Made by a program: the position numbers and the translations under genes. From the NCBI GenBank assembly GCA_040376995.1, contig JBEIPP010000003.1:1-52477 (forward strand): 52,477 bases of DNA, in the 5' to 3' direction. Of the stretch, positions 26,721-35,936 are shown piece by piece (the stretch's first letter is position 1; each line of letters opens with the position of its first letter). This stretch comes from UBA4416 sp040376995 (lineage in GTDB: Bacteria > Bacteroidota > Bacteroidia > B-17B0 > Aurantibacillaceae). The notes below the pieces were generated by a model. That model searched no databases. It was given only the letters and a program-made list of their open reading frames with translations, and had not been told where the DNA came from.

Positions 26721-27704
26721 TTAATTTAGCTTTGCTAATTCGTTTTTTAAATGCGTAATCACATTTACTTCAACAGCATCAATATTTTTTAAATCTGCGA
26801 TATAACAAGAAATCCAATCACCAATATTAATGAGATAAAAGAATTGCTCTACTTTTGAAGCGCCTTTTGCATTGATGTCGGTAACAGAATGACTATACTT
26901 AGTAAACAATTCTTTACACAATTCATAACGTTTAATCGTTCTTTCGTAATCAAAAGATGTTCTAAATGTAACAACAGCTAGTAAATCATTTTTTTCTGTC
27001 CAACCAACTAATTCATTATGATTCATTTCTGGCAAAGTATGATGCCAGCACAACATTTTGCTATTTTCGTTAATTTGTTGTCTAAATCTCACAGCTGCTC
27101 CTTCGCAAGAACCCAGTGAATAAATCACAGGAATTTTATTTAATAATTTCTTCGCAATCAGAGTTGATTCAACTTTAATAGCTTCTTTTTCATTATCTAA
27201 TAATGCAATAGTTGCTTTAACTTGATTTAATAAATCTGTTTTTACAAATCCATTAAATTGTACAATTTTAAATAGTTGAACTAAAGAATAGCCGATACAA
27301 GAACGTGGAGGGTTTCCTCCTGGAATTATAATAGTATCATATTTATATTGTTGGGCAATTGCATGAACCTCTCCACCACTTGTAATACAAACTATTTGTG
27401 CATTTTTATCAATGGCTTGTTTCATTGCTGAAAGTGTTTCTTCTGTATTTCCACTATAGGAAGAAATGATTACCAAAGAGTTTGAATTGACAAATTCAGG
27501 TAAGAAATAATCTTTATTTACAATGATTGGGATAAGACACTCTGATTGTACTAATTCTGATAATATAGTGCCGCCAATTCCAGAACCGCCAAGTCCTGTA
27601 ACAACTATATTTTGAACATTATGTTTTTGAGTCAAAACTGCTTTGTGAGCAATATCCAACGCTTCTTGCAATTGTTTGGTAAAACCTTCTACTAAATTCT
27701 TCAT
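26721..27704 (-). CDS. SIS-domain phosphoglucose/phosphomannose isomerase
   Basis: I choose the ATG at 27704 (327 residues). A TTG four codons upstream is also in frame but less likely. The N-terminal SIS domain starts with VTGLGGSGIGGTI, a sugar-phosphate-binding loop, followed by VIISSYSGNTEETLS. The C-terminal half has PEMNHNELVGW, the hallmark of the bifunctional phosphoglucose/phosphomannose isomerase family related to archaeal enzymes. It interconverts fructose 6-phosphate with glucose 6-phosphate or mannose 6-phosphate, feeding glycolysis and the sugar-nucleotide route that includes rfbA in the same operon. Confidence 0.88.
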   Translation of the reverse strand: MKNLVEGFTKQLQEALDIAHKAVLTQKHNVQNIVVTGLGGSGIGGTILSELVQSECLIPIIVNKDYFLPEFVNSNSLVIISSYSGNTEETLSAMKQAIDKNAQIVCITSGGEVHAIAQQYKYDTIIIPGGNPPRSCIGYSLVQLFKIVQFNGFVKTDLLNQVKATIALLDNEKEAIKVESTLIAKKLLNKIPVIYSLGSCEGAAVRFRQQINENSKMLCWHHTLPEMNHNELVGWTEKNDLLAVVTFRTSFDYERTIKRYELCKELFTKYSHSVTDINAKGASKVEQFFYLINIGDWISCYIADLKNIDAVEVNVITHLKNELAKLN

Positions 27705-27755
27705 AAAAAATATCAATAAAGTAAAAGTAAGGAAAATTATTGCAAATTTCTCGAT

Positions 27756-28226
27756 TTAATGATTTTTTAAAGTGGGTTTATTATAGATATTTTTCGAAGT
27801 TTTTAACTTAACTGATTCAACCCACTCTTTAGGAACTTCAATGGTTTTTTTAGTATCGTAATTAATACAAACTAGAGTACTTTTCCCAAATGCACAGAGG
27901 TATTTATAATGCTCATCTTCTATAGTTAGTACATTTTCTATTTCAAAACTTTTTGTGCCAAAACGAGTAATTTTCGTGTAACAGTATACTTGATCTTCTA
28001 ATAGAATAGGTCTTTTATATGTAATTTCCGTATTGGCTAAAATCATTCCTGTTTTTATCCAATCAATGCTGTTTCTAAAAACATCTTTAAAGTATTCTAC
28101 TCTGGCAGTTTCAAAATAAGTGATATGATTGGCATTGTTTACATGACCTTGCTTATCAATATCTTTAAATCGAATTTGAATTTTAATTTTATGAACGTAA
28201 GAAGAAAGTAATTCGTGAAGTTCCAT
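27756..28226 (-). CDS. Hotdog-fold acyl-CoA thioesterase (YbgC/4HBT type)
   Basis: This 156-residue protein carries the 4-hydroxybenzoyl-CoA thioesterase motif RFKDIDKQGHVNNANHITYF, with the catalytic Asp in DIDKQGHVNN. Enzymes of this kind hydrolyse short or medium acyl-CoA thioesters or acyl-ACP. The exact substrate is unknown. It starts 2 bases after the polyprenyl synthase gene, so the two are cotranscribed. Confidence 0.88.
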   Translation of the reverse strand: MELHELLSSYVHKIKIQIRFKDIDKQGHVNNANHITYFETARVEYFKDVFRNSIDWIKTGMILANTEITYKRPILLEDQVYCYTKITRFGTKSFEIENVLTIEDEHYKYLCAFGKSTLVCINYDTKKTIEVPKEWVESVKLKTSKNIYNKPTLKNH

Positions 28227-28228
28227 GG

Positions 28229-29212
28229 TTATACTTCTCTGTTAAGTAAATGAAGAGCAAATTCTTTTAAAGCTTTTTTCTTAGTTGGATTCGCATTTAA
28301 TTCCTCTAAGTGTTTTAAAGCTATATCCGTATGTTTATTAGCCTCTTTAATTGCTAATTCTTTTACACCTAAGGTATTATAAAGTGCAGTAACTTGTTCT
28401 ACTTTATCTGAATTAGATATATCTTTTGAATACAATAAATCGTTTAATTCCTTTGTTTGACCCTCATTAGCCAATTCAAAAGCATCCAATAACATAAATG
28501 TTTTTTTATTAGAGATGATATCTCCTCCTACTTGTTTCCCAAATTTTTCATCATCAGCATACACGTCTAATATATCATCTAAAATTTGAAAAGCAATACC
28601 AACATGTTTTCCAAATTCATATAAGTGTTTTTGACTTTCTTCTGATGCATTAGCACAAATTGCTCCCATCTGTAAGCTACAACCCAACAATACAGCTGTT
28701 TTGTATGTAATCATGTGAATATAATCTTCCACACTCACACGTTCTTGGGTTTCAAAATTCATGTCGTATTGCTGTCCTTCACAAACTTCTAATCCTGTTT
28801 TTGAAAATAGATTTAAAAGTTTAGATATATGTGCTGAATTAGATTTTCCTAATACTTCAAAGGCTTTTACCATCATACCATCGCCACTTAATAAGGCAAT
28901 ATTATGATTCCATTTTTCATGAACAGTTGTATTTCCTCTGCGTAAAGGAGCATTGTCTAAAATATCATCATGTATTAGAGAGAAGTTGTGAAATAATTCA
29001 ACAGCTAATGCTGCATGAATAGCATTATTAGGATTAGCCTCAAAAATATCACAACCTACCAATGTTAGTAAGGGGCGAACTCGTTTACCACCTAGGCCAA
29101 TAATGTAGCTCATAGGTTCATACATCTCATTTGGAGACGAACTATTTAATGAACTTTGTTGTTCCTCAATGGCTTTATTTAAAACTTGGAAAAGAGAAGA
29201 GTATGCTTGCAC
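28229..29212 (-). CDS. Polyprenyl diphosphate synthase
   Basis: This 327-residue trans-prenyltransferase contains both Asp-rich motifs: the first DDILD at 82-86 followed by NAPLRRG, and the second DDILD at 212-216. It condenses isopentenyl diphosphate with an allylic diphosphate. Product length (C15, C20 or longer, for quinones or lipid carriers) cannot be fixed by eye. The residues before the first Asp motif are VELFHNFSLIH, with an aromatic residue at the fifth position before it, which often limits chain length to C20. The start codon is GTG at 29212, 9 bases after the rfbA stop. Confidence 0.92.
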   Translation of the reverse strand: MQAYSSLFQVLNKAIEEQQSSLNSSSPNEMYEPMSYIIGLGGKRVRPLLTLVGCDIFEANPNNAIHAALAVELFHNFSLIHDDILDNAPLRRGNTTVHEKWNHNIALLSGDGMMVKAFEVLGKSNSAHISKLLNLFSKTGLEVCEGQQYDMNFETQERVSVEDYIHMITYKTAVLLGCSLQMGAICANASEESQKHLYEFGKHVGIAFQILDDILDVYADDEKFGKQVGGDIISNKKTFMLLDAFELANEGQTKELNDLLYSKDISNSDKVEQVTALYNTLGVKELAIKEANKHTDIALKHLEELNANPTKKKALKEFALHLLNREV

Positions 29213-29221
29213 GAGAATAAA

Positions 29222-30088
29222 TTATTTAGCTTCAGCCATTTTTAATAAATAGGTTCCATAACCACTTTTTGTTAAAGGCGTTGCTATTTTAATTAATTGT
29301 TCTTTGGTAATAAAGCCCATTTTAAAAGCCACTTCTTCAATACATCCAATTTTTAATCCCTGACGCTCTTCAATAACCTGAACAAACTGCCCCGCTTGCA
29401 TTAACGATGCAAAAGTACCAGTATCTAACCAAGCGGTTCCTCTATCTAAAATAGATACTTTTAATTGTTTACGTTTTAAATATTCTTTATTTACGTCAGT
29501 GATTTCGTATTCTCCACGCGCAGATGGTTTCAATGTTTTAGCAATTTCAACCACTGAGTTGTCGTAAAAATATAAACCTGGTACGGCATAATTAGATTTT
29601 GGTTGAGCTGGTTTTTCTTCAATAGATAACACATTATGATTATCATCAAAATCAACTACTCCATATCTTTCAGGATCGCTTACATGGTAAGCAAAAACAA
29701 CGCCGCCTTCGGGATTATTGATTTTTTGTAACATTCTTCCTAGCCCTACTCCATAAAAAATATTATCGCCTAGCACTAAGGCTACTTTATCTTTTCCAAT
29801 AAATTTTTCTCCAATCACAAAAGCTTGTGCTAAACCATTAGGCACTTCTTGCACGGCATACGAAAATTTACAGCCTAATTGCTCTCCACTACCTAATAAA
29901 CGCTCAAAATTTGGTAAATCCTGAGGCGTTGAAATAATTAAAATTTCATTAATACCAGCCATCATCAATACAGATAATGGATAATAAATCATTGGTTTAT
30001 CATAAACAGGCATCATTTGTTTACTCATTGCTAATGTTAATGGATGTAAACGTGTTCCTGAGCCTCCGGCTAATATAATTCCCTTCAT
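29222..30088 (-). CDS. rfbA: Glucose-1-phosphate thymidylyltransferase
   Basis: This 288-residue enzyme matches short-form RmlA/RfbA closely: MKGIILAGGSGTRLHPLT at the N-terminus, SKQMMPVYDKPMIYYPL, and the LDTGTFASLMQA segment. It makes dTDP-glucose from dTTP and glucose 1-phosphate, the first step towards dTDP-rhamnose and other surface sugars. The other rml genes are not in this window. It is the first gene of the operon rfbA, prenyl synthase, thioesterase, isomerase, lipB, barrel. Confidence 0.95.
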   Translation of the reverse strand: MKGIILAGGSGTRLHPLTLAMSKQMMPVYDKPMIYYPLSVLMMAGINEILIISTPQDLPNFERLLGSGEQLGCKFSYAVQEVPNGLAQAFVIGEKFIGKDKVALVLGDNIFYGVGLGRMLQKINNPEGGVVFAYHVSDPERYGVVDFDDNHNVLSIEEKPAQPKSNYAVPGLYFYDNSVVEIAKTLKPSARGEYEITDVNKEYLKRKQLKVSILDRGTAWLDTGTFASLMQAGQFVQVIEERQGLKIGCIEEVAFKMGFITKEQLIKIATPLTKSGYGTYLLKMAEAK

Positions 30089-30210
30089 TTTTGGTGTAGT
30101 TTAATTGGTTTAAAAATAGGATTTTTATTTTAAAACAATTACTTTTTTAAACTGTTTTTATTTAAATATTACCTAAATGCTTAGTACGTGTGTGCCCAAA
30201 TTCATTCCTT

Positions 30211-31275
30211 ATGATTTCTAAGAATCCAAATAAAGCAGTTATTTATTGGTTATTAACTGGTTGTGCTTTAGTATATATAATGGTAGTTGTAGGCTGTATC
30301 ACCAGATTAACACATTCAGGTTTATCAATAACAGATTGGAGTTTTATGGGATCTATGCCACCTTTATCAGAAGGGGCTTGGTTGGAGCGTTTTGCTAAAT
30401 ATCAACAAAGCCCTGAGTTTATAAAGGTAAACTTCACTATGAAATTAGATGAGTTTAAACATATTTTCTTTTGGGAATACATTCACCGTATGATTGGAAG
30501 GATAATGATGTATGTGTTTTCAATAGGTTTAGTAATTTTAATTATTCGTAAAAAAATTGATAAAAAGATGTTGCCATCTTTAATTCTTCTGTTTTTTATG
30601 GGTGCTATGCAAGCTGTTATTGGATGGTGGATGGTATATAGCGGATTGCAAAAACAACCTGCAGTAAGTCATTTTAGATTAGCCACTCATTTAATGAGTG
30701 CATTCACCTTATTTGCTTTTACATTTTGGTTTGCTTTAAAATTATTAAATCCAAAAGAAGAGATTATGGAAAACGAAGGAGCTAAATTAAAGTGGTGGTC
30801 ACTTTCATTTTTTGTAGTGTTAATTTTGCAAATTGTGTATGGTGCTTTTACGGCAGGATTTGTAGAAGGCGATGCTTCAAAAATTCGTCCAGGACATATT
30901 TTTAATTCTTGGCCAAAAATGGGCGACGAATGGATGCCTGAACAAGTGACAATGAAAGAAAGTTTTTATCTAAACTTTTTTGAAAACGCAAGTGGAATAC
31001 AGTTTGTTCATAGAACATTAGCACTTTTGGTGGTTACAATGTTGTGTGTGATTTGGTATAAATCAGATAAATTAAAGCTAACAGTTTCGCAATATAGAGG
31101 AGTTACTTTTTTAATCTATGGCGTAACAATACAATTTATTTTAGGAGTATTAACATTGTTGTATCAAGTGCCTGTAGTATTAGGAGTGTTGCATCAAACA
31201 GGAGCTTTCTTTTTATTTGCTACGAGTGTGTATTTGATTTTTCATACGTTTAGAAAAGAGAATAAGTTATCTTAA
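30211..31275 (+). CDS. ctaA: Heme A synthase (CtaA/COX15)
   Basis: This membrane enzyme oxidises the heme O methyl group to the formyl of heme A for cytochrome oxidase. The ATG at 30211 gives 354 residues. A GTG at 30190 would add seven residues before it and is less likely. Eight hydrophobic segments are visible. The paired His ligands of the family are present: His92 with the nearby Glu89 (WEYIHR), His160 (RLATHL), His267 (FVHRTL) and His328 (GVLHQT). No other cytochrome oxidase genes are adjacent. Confidence 0.93.
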   Translation: MISKNPNKAVIYWLLTGCALVYIMVVVGCITRLTHSGLSITDWSFMGSMPPLSEGAWLERFAKYQQSPEFIKVNFTMKLDEFKHIFFWEYIHRMIGRIMMYVFSIGLVILIIRKKIDKKMLPSLILLFFMGAMQAVIGWWMVYSGLQKQPAVSHFRLATHLMSAFTLFAFTFWFALKLLNPKEEIMENEGAKLKWWSLSFFVVLILQIVYGAFTAGFVEGDASKIRPGHIFNSWPKMGDEWMPEQVTMKESFYLNFFENASGIQFVHRTLALLVVTMLCVIWYKSDKLKLTVSQYRGVTFLIYGVTIQFILGVLTLLYQVPVVLGVLHQTGAFFLFATSVYLIFHTFRKENKLS

Positions 31276-31419
31276 CTTTTTTAGGGAATACACATTTACA
31301 TAAAGAATATGTGATTTGTGTAATCTATTCATTTAAATCTGTAATAGTTTTAAATTCTATATCATATACTTTAGTTCTATGTTTATAGAATATGTATATG
31401 AAATATAAAATAATCAAAA

Positions 31420-31818
31420 ATGACAACAGGAAAAAAAGCAGGTATTTGGATGGATCATGCAAGTGCTCATATTATCGAATTTTCAAATGATACTTCTGAA
31501 GTAAAAGTAATTGAATCTAAATTTACTCATCAAGAAAAAGAACACACTTTAAGTAAGAATGAAAATTTAATGCATAATAAGGAACAGCAAATGCATTCAA
31601 GTTATTATAAGAATTTGGGAGATGTTGTTTTAAATTACGAGGAGGTCATTCTTTTTGGACCAACAGATGCAAAGTCAGAATTACATAATATACTAAAAGA
31701 TAATCATCGATTTGATAAAATTAAGATTGTAACTCAACAAGCAGATAAGATGTCGGATAATGAACAATTAGCTTTTGTAAAAGATCATTTTAAAAACAGA
31801 TTTCATTCTATTAAATAA
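31420..31818 (+). CDS. Small cytoplasmic protein, possibly eRF1-domain (baeRF)-like
   Basis: The protein has 132 residues and no signal peptide. The start KKAGIWMDHASAHIIEF and the later DVVLNYEEVILFGPTDAKSELHNIL resemble the first strand and the strand-helix unit of the eRF1/Dom34-like domains found in bacterial baeRF or host-attachment proteins. It is His-rich in the middle (KFTHQEKEHT, LMHNKEQQMHSS). The assignment is a guess from pattern, without a domain search. It is 7 bases upstream of another small protein and probably cotranscribed with it. Confidence 0.6.
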   Translation: MTTGKKAGIWMDHASAHIIEFSNDTSEVKVIESKFTHQEKEHTLSKNENLMHNKEQQMHSSYYKNLGDVVLNYEEVILFGPTDAKSELHNILKDNHRFDKIKIVTQQADKMSDNEQLAFVKDHFKNRFHSIK

Positions 31819-31825
31819 AATAATT

Positions 31826-32131
31826 ATGGAACGAGAAAATCATTATGCTACAGTTTCTGAAGCAATTACGCAATTGCAAAATCAAGGCTTTACAATTGAT
31901 TTTAATTTAAAAGAAAATAGTCTCGTTCATTACTATCAAAAATATGGTGATTGTTTTGAAATAGTTGATGTATATCGCTACGAAGGAAATTCGGATCCAG
32001 CAGATGAGGCTGTGGTTTATGCCATTGAATCGAATACAGGATTGAAGGGGATTTTAGTAGCCGGTTTTGGTATTTCTTCGGACACTGCTACAACAGAAAT
32101 TCTTAAAAAAATATCAATTAAAAAAACGTGA
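31826..32131 (+). CDS. Small conserved Bacteroidota protein, unknown function
   Basis: This 101-residue protein starts MERENHYATVSEAITQLQNQGFT, has the central FEIVDVYRYEGNSDPADEAVVYAIES and ends with a GILVAGFG strand. Proteins of this shape are widespread in Bacteroidota and are sometimes labelled phosphoribosylpyrophosphate synthetase in databases, but no PRPP-binding motif is visible, and that label should not be trusted. It follows the baeRF-like gene by 7 bases and converges on the TlpA-like gene with 11 bases between them. Confidence 0.7.
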   Translation: MERENHYATVSEAITQLQNQGFTIDFNLKENSLVHYYQKYGDCFEIVDVYRYEGNSDPADEAVVYAIESNTGLKGILVAGFGISSDTATTEILKKISIKKT

Positions 32132-32142
32132 GTTATTTTTAA

Positions 32143-33552
32143 TTACCTCACACCAATAATCGTATTTTTCTTTTTTGGCTTAAATAAGGCATTGAATTTA
32201 TATTCAACGCCTTCGCTAGGCATTAATGCTGGAGATTGAGCCAATTGCATTTGAGGACTAATGAAGAAAAATCCAGATAATGATTTAATATGATAAGCTT
32301 GTTTTGCTGTACTGTTTTTTGTTTGATGTAAAATAATCCAATCTTGTTTTGGATTAGCTTTTAAATAGGCTCTATATGCTTTAACGCTATCATCCAAACA
32401 CACGCTAATAAAAGTAACTTTGTCGTTAAATTTCTTTTTCAAATCAATAATTTTTTGCATCTCTTTTTCACTGGTTTCGCTTTCTGTGGAAAAGAAATTT
32501 AAATAAATGTGTTTGCCTTTAAAGTTATATAAATTTACAGAGGCGCCTGTTTTGTCATTTACAATAAAATCAGGGGCCTGAGCGCCTGCTTGCAATTGAT
32601 TAATGGTTTGCAACATATTAAAAGCAATTTTTTTATGTTCATGAACGTTAGTTTCTATATACAATTGTTCAATCACACTGTGAACTTGTTTCTTGTCAAA
32701 ATCAGGACTGTAATAGAAATCAATTAAGCCTTTAAGTATTAATAATTCACGAAGTGTATCATTTGTAATACTTTTATCCCCTCTAAATTGCACTTGTAAA
32801 TCTCTATAATCAGCAAAGCTGTTTATACTGTTATAGATGTTGCCACCGTTTTTAGTTGATGCATAAGCTTTTAAATATCCTTTGAAATGAGCGTTAAAAA
32901 ACTGCATGTATTCAAAATTTTGGTATTGAATCGGTTTTTTGTCAACAAACTGCTTATATAAAAATAATTTGCTTCGAGAAGTGTTAGAGAAAAAATCCGC
33001 AAAAGAATATTCTAAATAATTTTTGAAATAAGGGTTTTTAATATGCACATACCGTTTTTTAGAGGCTATTAAAAATGTATCCAATAAGCTATTTATTTTA
33101 GCCGGAGATAAATATTTATCGGTAGAGTTTATAAATAAATTATTGTATTGAGTATTGAAATCAATAATCAAAGCATTTAATTCTGTACTATCTTTTCCGT
33201 AAACACTAATATCCACTGTAGTTTCTGTACCTGCTTGATGATTAGCAGTGGAATCTTCAGCAGGAAAGTAAATTCCGTATACAAAATTTGGCTGCACATA
33301 TATTTTACCAACCAAATTATTAATACTAATTAAAATTGGTTTCGTGTTTTTTGACTGTAACTTTAGTTCAAAGTAACCATCCTTATCAACAGTGTCAGTG
33401 CTTTCTTTATTTATGGTGTAAGTGATATAGTCAGTAAAGTCGCTTAATACAACCTCTTTTCCTATATGCGAGAAATGAGCTTTACCTTTTATGGTAATAT
33501 TTTGTGCTTGAGAGATAAAAGCTGTGAATATGAAAAAAAGGATAAATCGCAT
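32143..33552 (-). CDS. Secreted TlpA-like protein with CxxC replaced by SETS
   Basis: The protein has 469 residues, a signal peptide (MRFILFFIFTAFISQAQ), an N-terminal beta domain of the DUF4369 kind (about 18-120), a helical middle, and a C-terminal thioredoxin/AhpC-like fold (from about 320: GAQAPDFIVNDKTGASVNLYN). In active TlpA proteins the next segment reads NFWATWCGPC. Here it reads NFFSTESETS, with both Cys positions occupied by Ser (Ser358 and Ser361). It cannot act as a dithiol oxidoreductase, so a binding or chaperone role is more likely. It stands alone. Confidence 0.82.
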   Translation of the reverse strand: MRFILFFIFTAFISQAQNITIKGKAHFSHIGKEVVLSDFTDYITYTINKESTDTVDKDGYFELKLQSKNTKPILISINNLVGKIYVQPNFVYGIYFPAEDSTANHQAGTETTVDISVYGKDSTELNALIIDFNTQYNNLFINSTDKYLSPAKINSLLDTFLIASKKRYVHIKNPYFKNYLEYSFADFFSNTSRSKLFLYKQFVDKKPIQYQNFEYMQFFNAHFKGYLKAYASTKNGGNIYNSINSFADYRDLQVQFRGDKSITNDTLRELLILKGLIDFYYSPDFDKKQVHSVIEQLYIETNVHEHKKIAFNMLQTINQLQAGAQAPDFIVNDKTGASVNLYNFKGKHIYLNFFSTESETSEKEMQKIIDLKKKFNDKVTFISVCLDDSVKAYRAYLKANPKQDWIILHQTKNSTAKQAYHIKSLSGFFFISPQMQLAQSPALMPSEGVEYKFNALFKPKKKNTIIGVR

Positions 33553-33709
33553 ACGTTTCTATAATACCAAATATACAATTAGTTACAGATTAATTTTTGA
33601 TGGATTTACTAAAATATGTTATTCTTTGTACTGAACCATAAAAGCCAAAGAACAAGTTTATTAAACTTAATTCTTTTTTACCTTTTATGTTTTATTATGG
33701 TTAACTGTT

Positions 33710-34252
33710 TTATTCTATAGAATGAGCGAAAAAACTAAAATGAACGTTTCCGTATTTACGGGTTTCAATATAGTATTTCTTTGAACTTAAATCTGTTTTT
33801 GGCCCATGTTCAATAATTAAAATTCCATCAGTATTTAGGAGATTATGTTTAAATACTAATTCATAAATCATTTCAATATTTTCTAATTCGTAGGGAGGAT
33901 CAGCAAATATTAAATCAAATGTTGTTGTTGATTTTTCAAGGTATTTAAATACATCTGCTCTGTCTGTAAAAATGTTATTCATTTTTAAGGATTTTGCAGT
34001 GTCTTTTAAAAAATAAAGACAAGGAGAGTGTTTATCTACTGAATATATTTTTTTAGCTCCACGAGAAGCAAATTCAAGACTTATATTACCAGTTCCGCAA
34101 AACAAATCAAGTACAGTTAAGTCATCAAAATCTATTTTGTGGCTAAGAATATTAAACAACCCTTCTTTTGCAAAATCCGTAGTAGGCCTAACGGGTAAAT
34201 TTTTAGGGGCAATAATTTGTTTGCCTTTATATGTTCCTCCAATTATTCGCAA
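33710..34252 (-). CDS. rsmD: 16S rRNA (guanine(966)-N(2))-methyltransferase RsmD
   Basis: RsmD methylates G966 of 16S rRNA in the small subunit. The 180-residue protein starts MRIIGGTYKG and has the SAM-binding motif LDLFCGTG (48-55) and the N-methyltransferase catalytic motif DPPY (118-121). It overlaps the end of the DUF3822 gene by 10 bases; the same pairing is usual in Bacteroidota. Confidence 0.95.
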   Translation of the reverse strand: MRIIGGTYKGKQIIAPKNLPVRPTTDFAKEGLFNILSHKIDFDDLTVLDLFCGTGNISLEFASRGAKKIYSVDKHSPCLYFLKDTAKSLKMNNIFTDRADVFKYLEKSTTTFDLIFADPPYELENIEMIYELVFKHNLLNTDGILIIEHGPKTDLSSKKYYIETRKYGNVHFSFFAHSIE

Positions 34253-35079
34253 AACAATCTATTTAATAATGTATAATTAAAATGCTGAGGCATTCCTTTA
34301 AGAGTTGACCAATTAATAGTTTTGTGGCCTATTCCTAAATTTATGTTTTTAATGTATTTTTTCAGAGAATTAATTAAAGATGAAGAAGAGTCGATATCGC
34401 CAATAATCTTAATATTTACTTTTAATGGATTTAAATGGTATTGTTCTAAAATAAATAGCACATAATACAAAACATCTTCTTGTGTTTTAATTGAATACTG
34501 ATTTGCTAATAATAATTTTTGCTCTTGTTTTACAACTACTTCTATGTAATTAGCATGAATAGATACAATAACATTTTCTTTTACCAATTCTTCAGAAGAT
34601 AGCATCAATTTAGATAATACAGTTAATGTATGCTTTAATAGATGATTTGGAAATAATTGATCAAGTGTTGATTTTATTTGTTCATCAATGGCGTAAATCA
34701 ATTTGATATCTGCATTAATTTCATCGGTTAAAACTAAAGCATTACCAACTGTGCCAGAGTTAAATTCTAAAAATGCTCTGTTATTTTCAAGATTATAAAA
34801 TACACTAGGGCATAATGTAAACTGAGAGGTGATGTAATTAATGTAAACGTGTTTGTATGATTTTTTAGAAATTTGAAAATGTTTTAAAGCATTAATTAAA
34901 TGTTCGCTTAATGAATATTGTAATGTATTTTCGATGGGATAGTGACAAATATATAGAGAATTGTTTTCGTTAAACTGAACCTCGCAAAATTTGATTAAGC
35001 TATCAGATAACTCAATAACTAAACCATCAGCTACATCCGATAATTGACCAAATGAATTATGATTGGTTTCTAATGACAT
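34243..35079 (-). CDS. DUF3822 family protein
   Basis: This 278-residue cytoplasmic protein matches DUF3822 by overall pattern and by its position directly before rsmD. Early strands such as LVIELSDSLIKFCEV and the later NVIVSIHANYIEVVVK look like the duplicated strands of an actin-like ATPase fold, though I see no clear nucleotide-binding loop. The function is unknown. The 10-base overlap with rsmD indicates translational coupling and suggests a link to ribosome maturation, but that is guilt by association only. Confidence 0.8.
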   Translation of the reverse strand: MSLETNHNSFGQLSDVADGLVIELSDSLIKFCEVQFNENNSLYICHYPIENTLQYSLSEHLINALKHFQISKKSYKHVYINYITSQFTLCPSVFYNLENNRAFLEFNSGTVGNALVLTDEINADIKLIYAIDEQIKSTLDQLFPNHLLKHTLTVLSKLMLSSEELVKENVIVSIHANYIEVVVKQEQKLLLANQYSIKTQEDVLYYVLFILEQYHLNPLKVNIKIIGDIDSSSSLINSLKKYIKNINLGIGHKTINWSTLKGMPQHFNYTLLNRLFCE

Positions 35080-35131
35080 TTACTACAAAACTAAACTATT
35101 AATGCGATTACAAAAATAATATTTAATGCGA

Positions 35132-35893
35132 TTAATAAGTTAATTGCCTATGGAATTCTGAGCAAATAATAGCGCAGGCATTGGCTGCATTTAATGATTC
35201 GCTGCCGTTGCTATTAGCGGCTGGTATAGTAATATGGTGCGCAATATGTTTTAAGACTTCGTTTGAAATTCCATTAGCTTCGTTGCCAATAACCAATAAG
35301 CCATGTTTTAAAGAAGTGGTATAAATATTCTCACCTTCGAGCACAGCCCCATAAATAGGCAGTTTATTAGTTTTAGCAATAAGTTCTTCAAAACTCATAG
35401 TAATCACATTTACTCGCAATACAGCGCCCATACTTGCTTGTAGTGTTTTGGGATTATATAATTCAGTTGAATTTGGAGAACAAATCACTTGTTTTATACC
35501 AAACCAATCTGCAATTCTAATAATAGTCCCTAAATTACCTGGATCTCTAATGTCATCTAAAAATAAGGTGTTTGAAGTGTTTAATAAGTGAGTGTCAAGT
35601 TTTTGTGTTGTTGACTTTACAACAGCTAATGCTTGATTTGGGCTTGTTAAATGACTTATTTTTTTAAGTTCATCATCTGTAATTTCAGTTAATGAAACAG
35701 AGTTGTTAATCAATTCTGATTTATGCTCATTAATAAATTCATAGGTTGCAAATACTTCCTTGATTTCAAATTTTTGATGTTTAATGAATTCAGTTGTTAA
35801 TTTAACACCTTCAATAATAAACAAGCCTTCCTCTTCTCTATTTTTCTTAGAGTGAAGTGATTGAATATGTTTTATCTGATTTTTACTAATCAT
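35132..35893 (-). CDS. TrmH/SpoU-family RNA methyltransferase
   Basis: This 253-residue SPOUT methyltransferase has an N-terminal substrate-binding domain (SKKNREEEGLFIIEG) and a trefoil-knot domain with the three SpoU motifs: DDIRDPGNLGTIIRIADW, VIGNEANGIS and IPAANSNGSESLNAANA. It 2'-O-methylates a ribose in tRNA or rRNA. The target is not determinable here. It lies 52 bases upstream of the DUF3822 gene, so cotranscription with rsmD is likely. Confidence 0.92.
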   Translation of the reverse strand: MISKNQIKHIQSLHSKKNREEEGLFIIEGVKLTTEFIKHQKFEIKEVFATYEFINEHKSELINNSVSLTEITDDELKKISHLTSPNQALAVVKSTTQKLDTHLLNTSNTLFLDDIRDPGNLGTIIRIADWFGIKQVICSPNSTELYNPKTLQASMGAVLRVNVITMSFEELIAKTNKLPIYGAVLEGENIYTTSLKHGLLVIGNEANGISNEVLKHIAHHITIPAANSNGSESLNAANACAIICSEFHRQLTY

Positions 35894-35936
35894 TTTTTAA
35901 ACTTAAATTAGTAGGCTATAAATGTAAGTAAACCAA

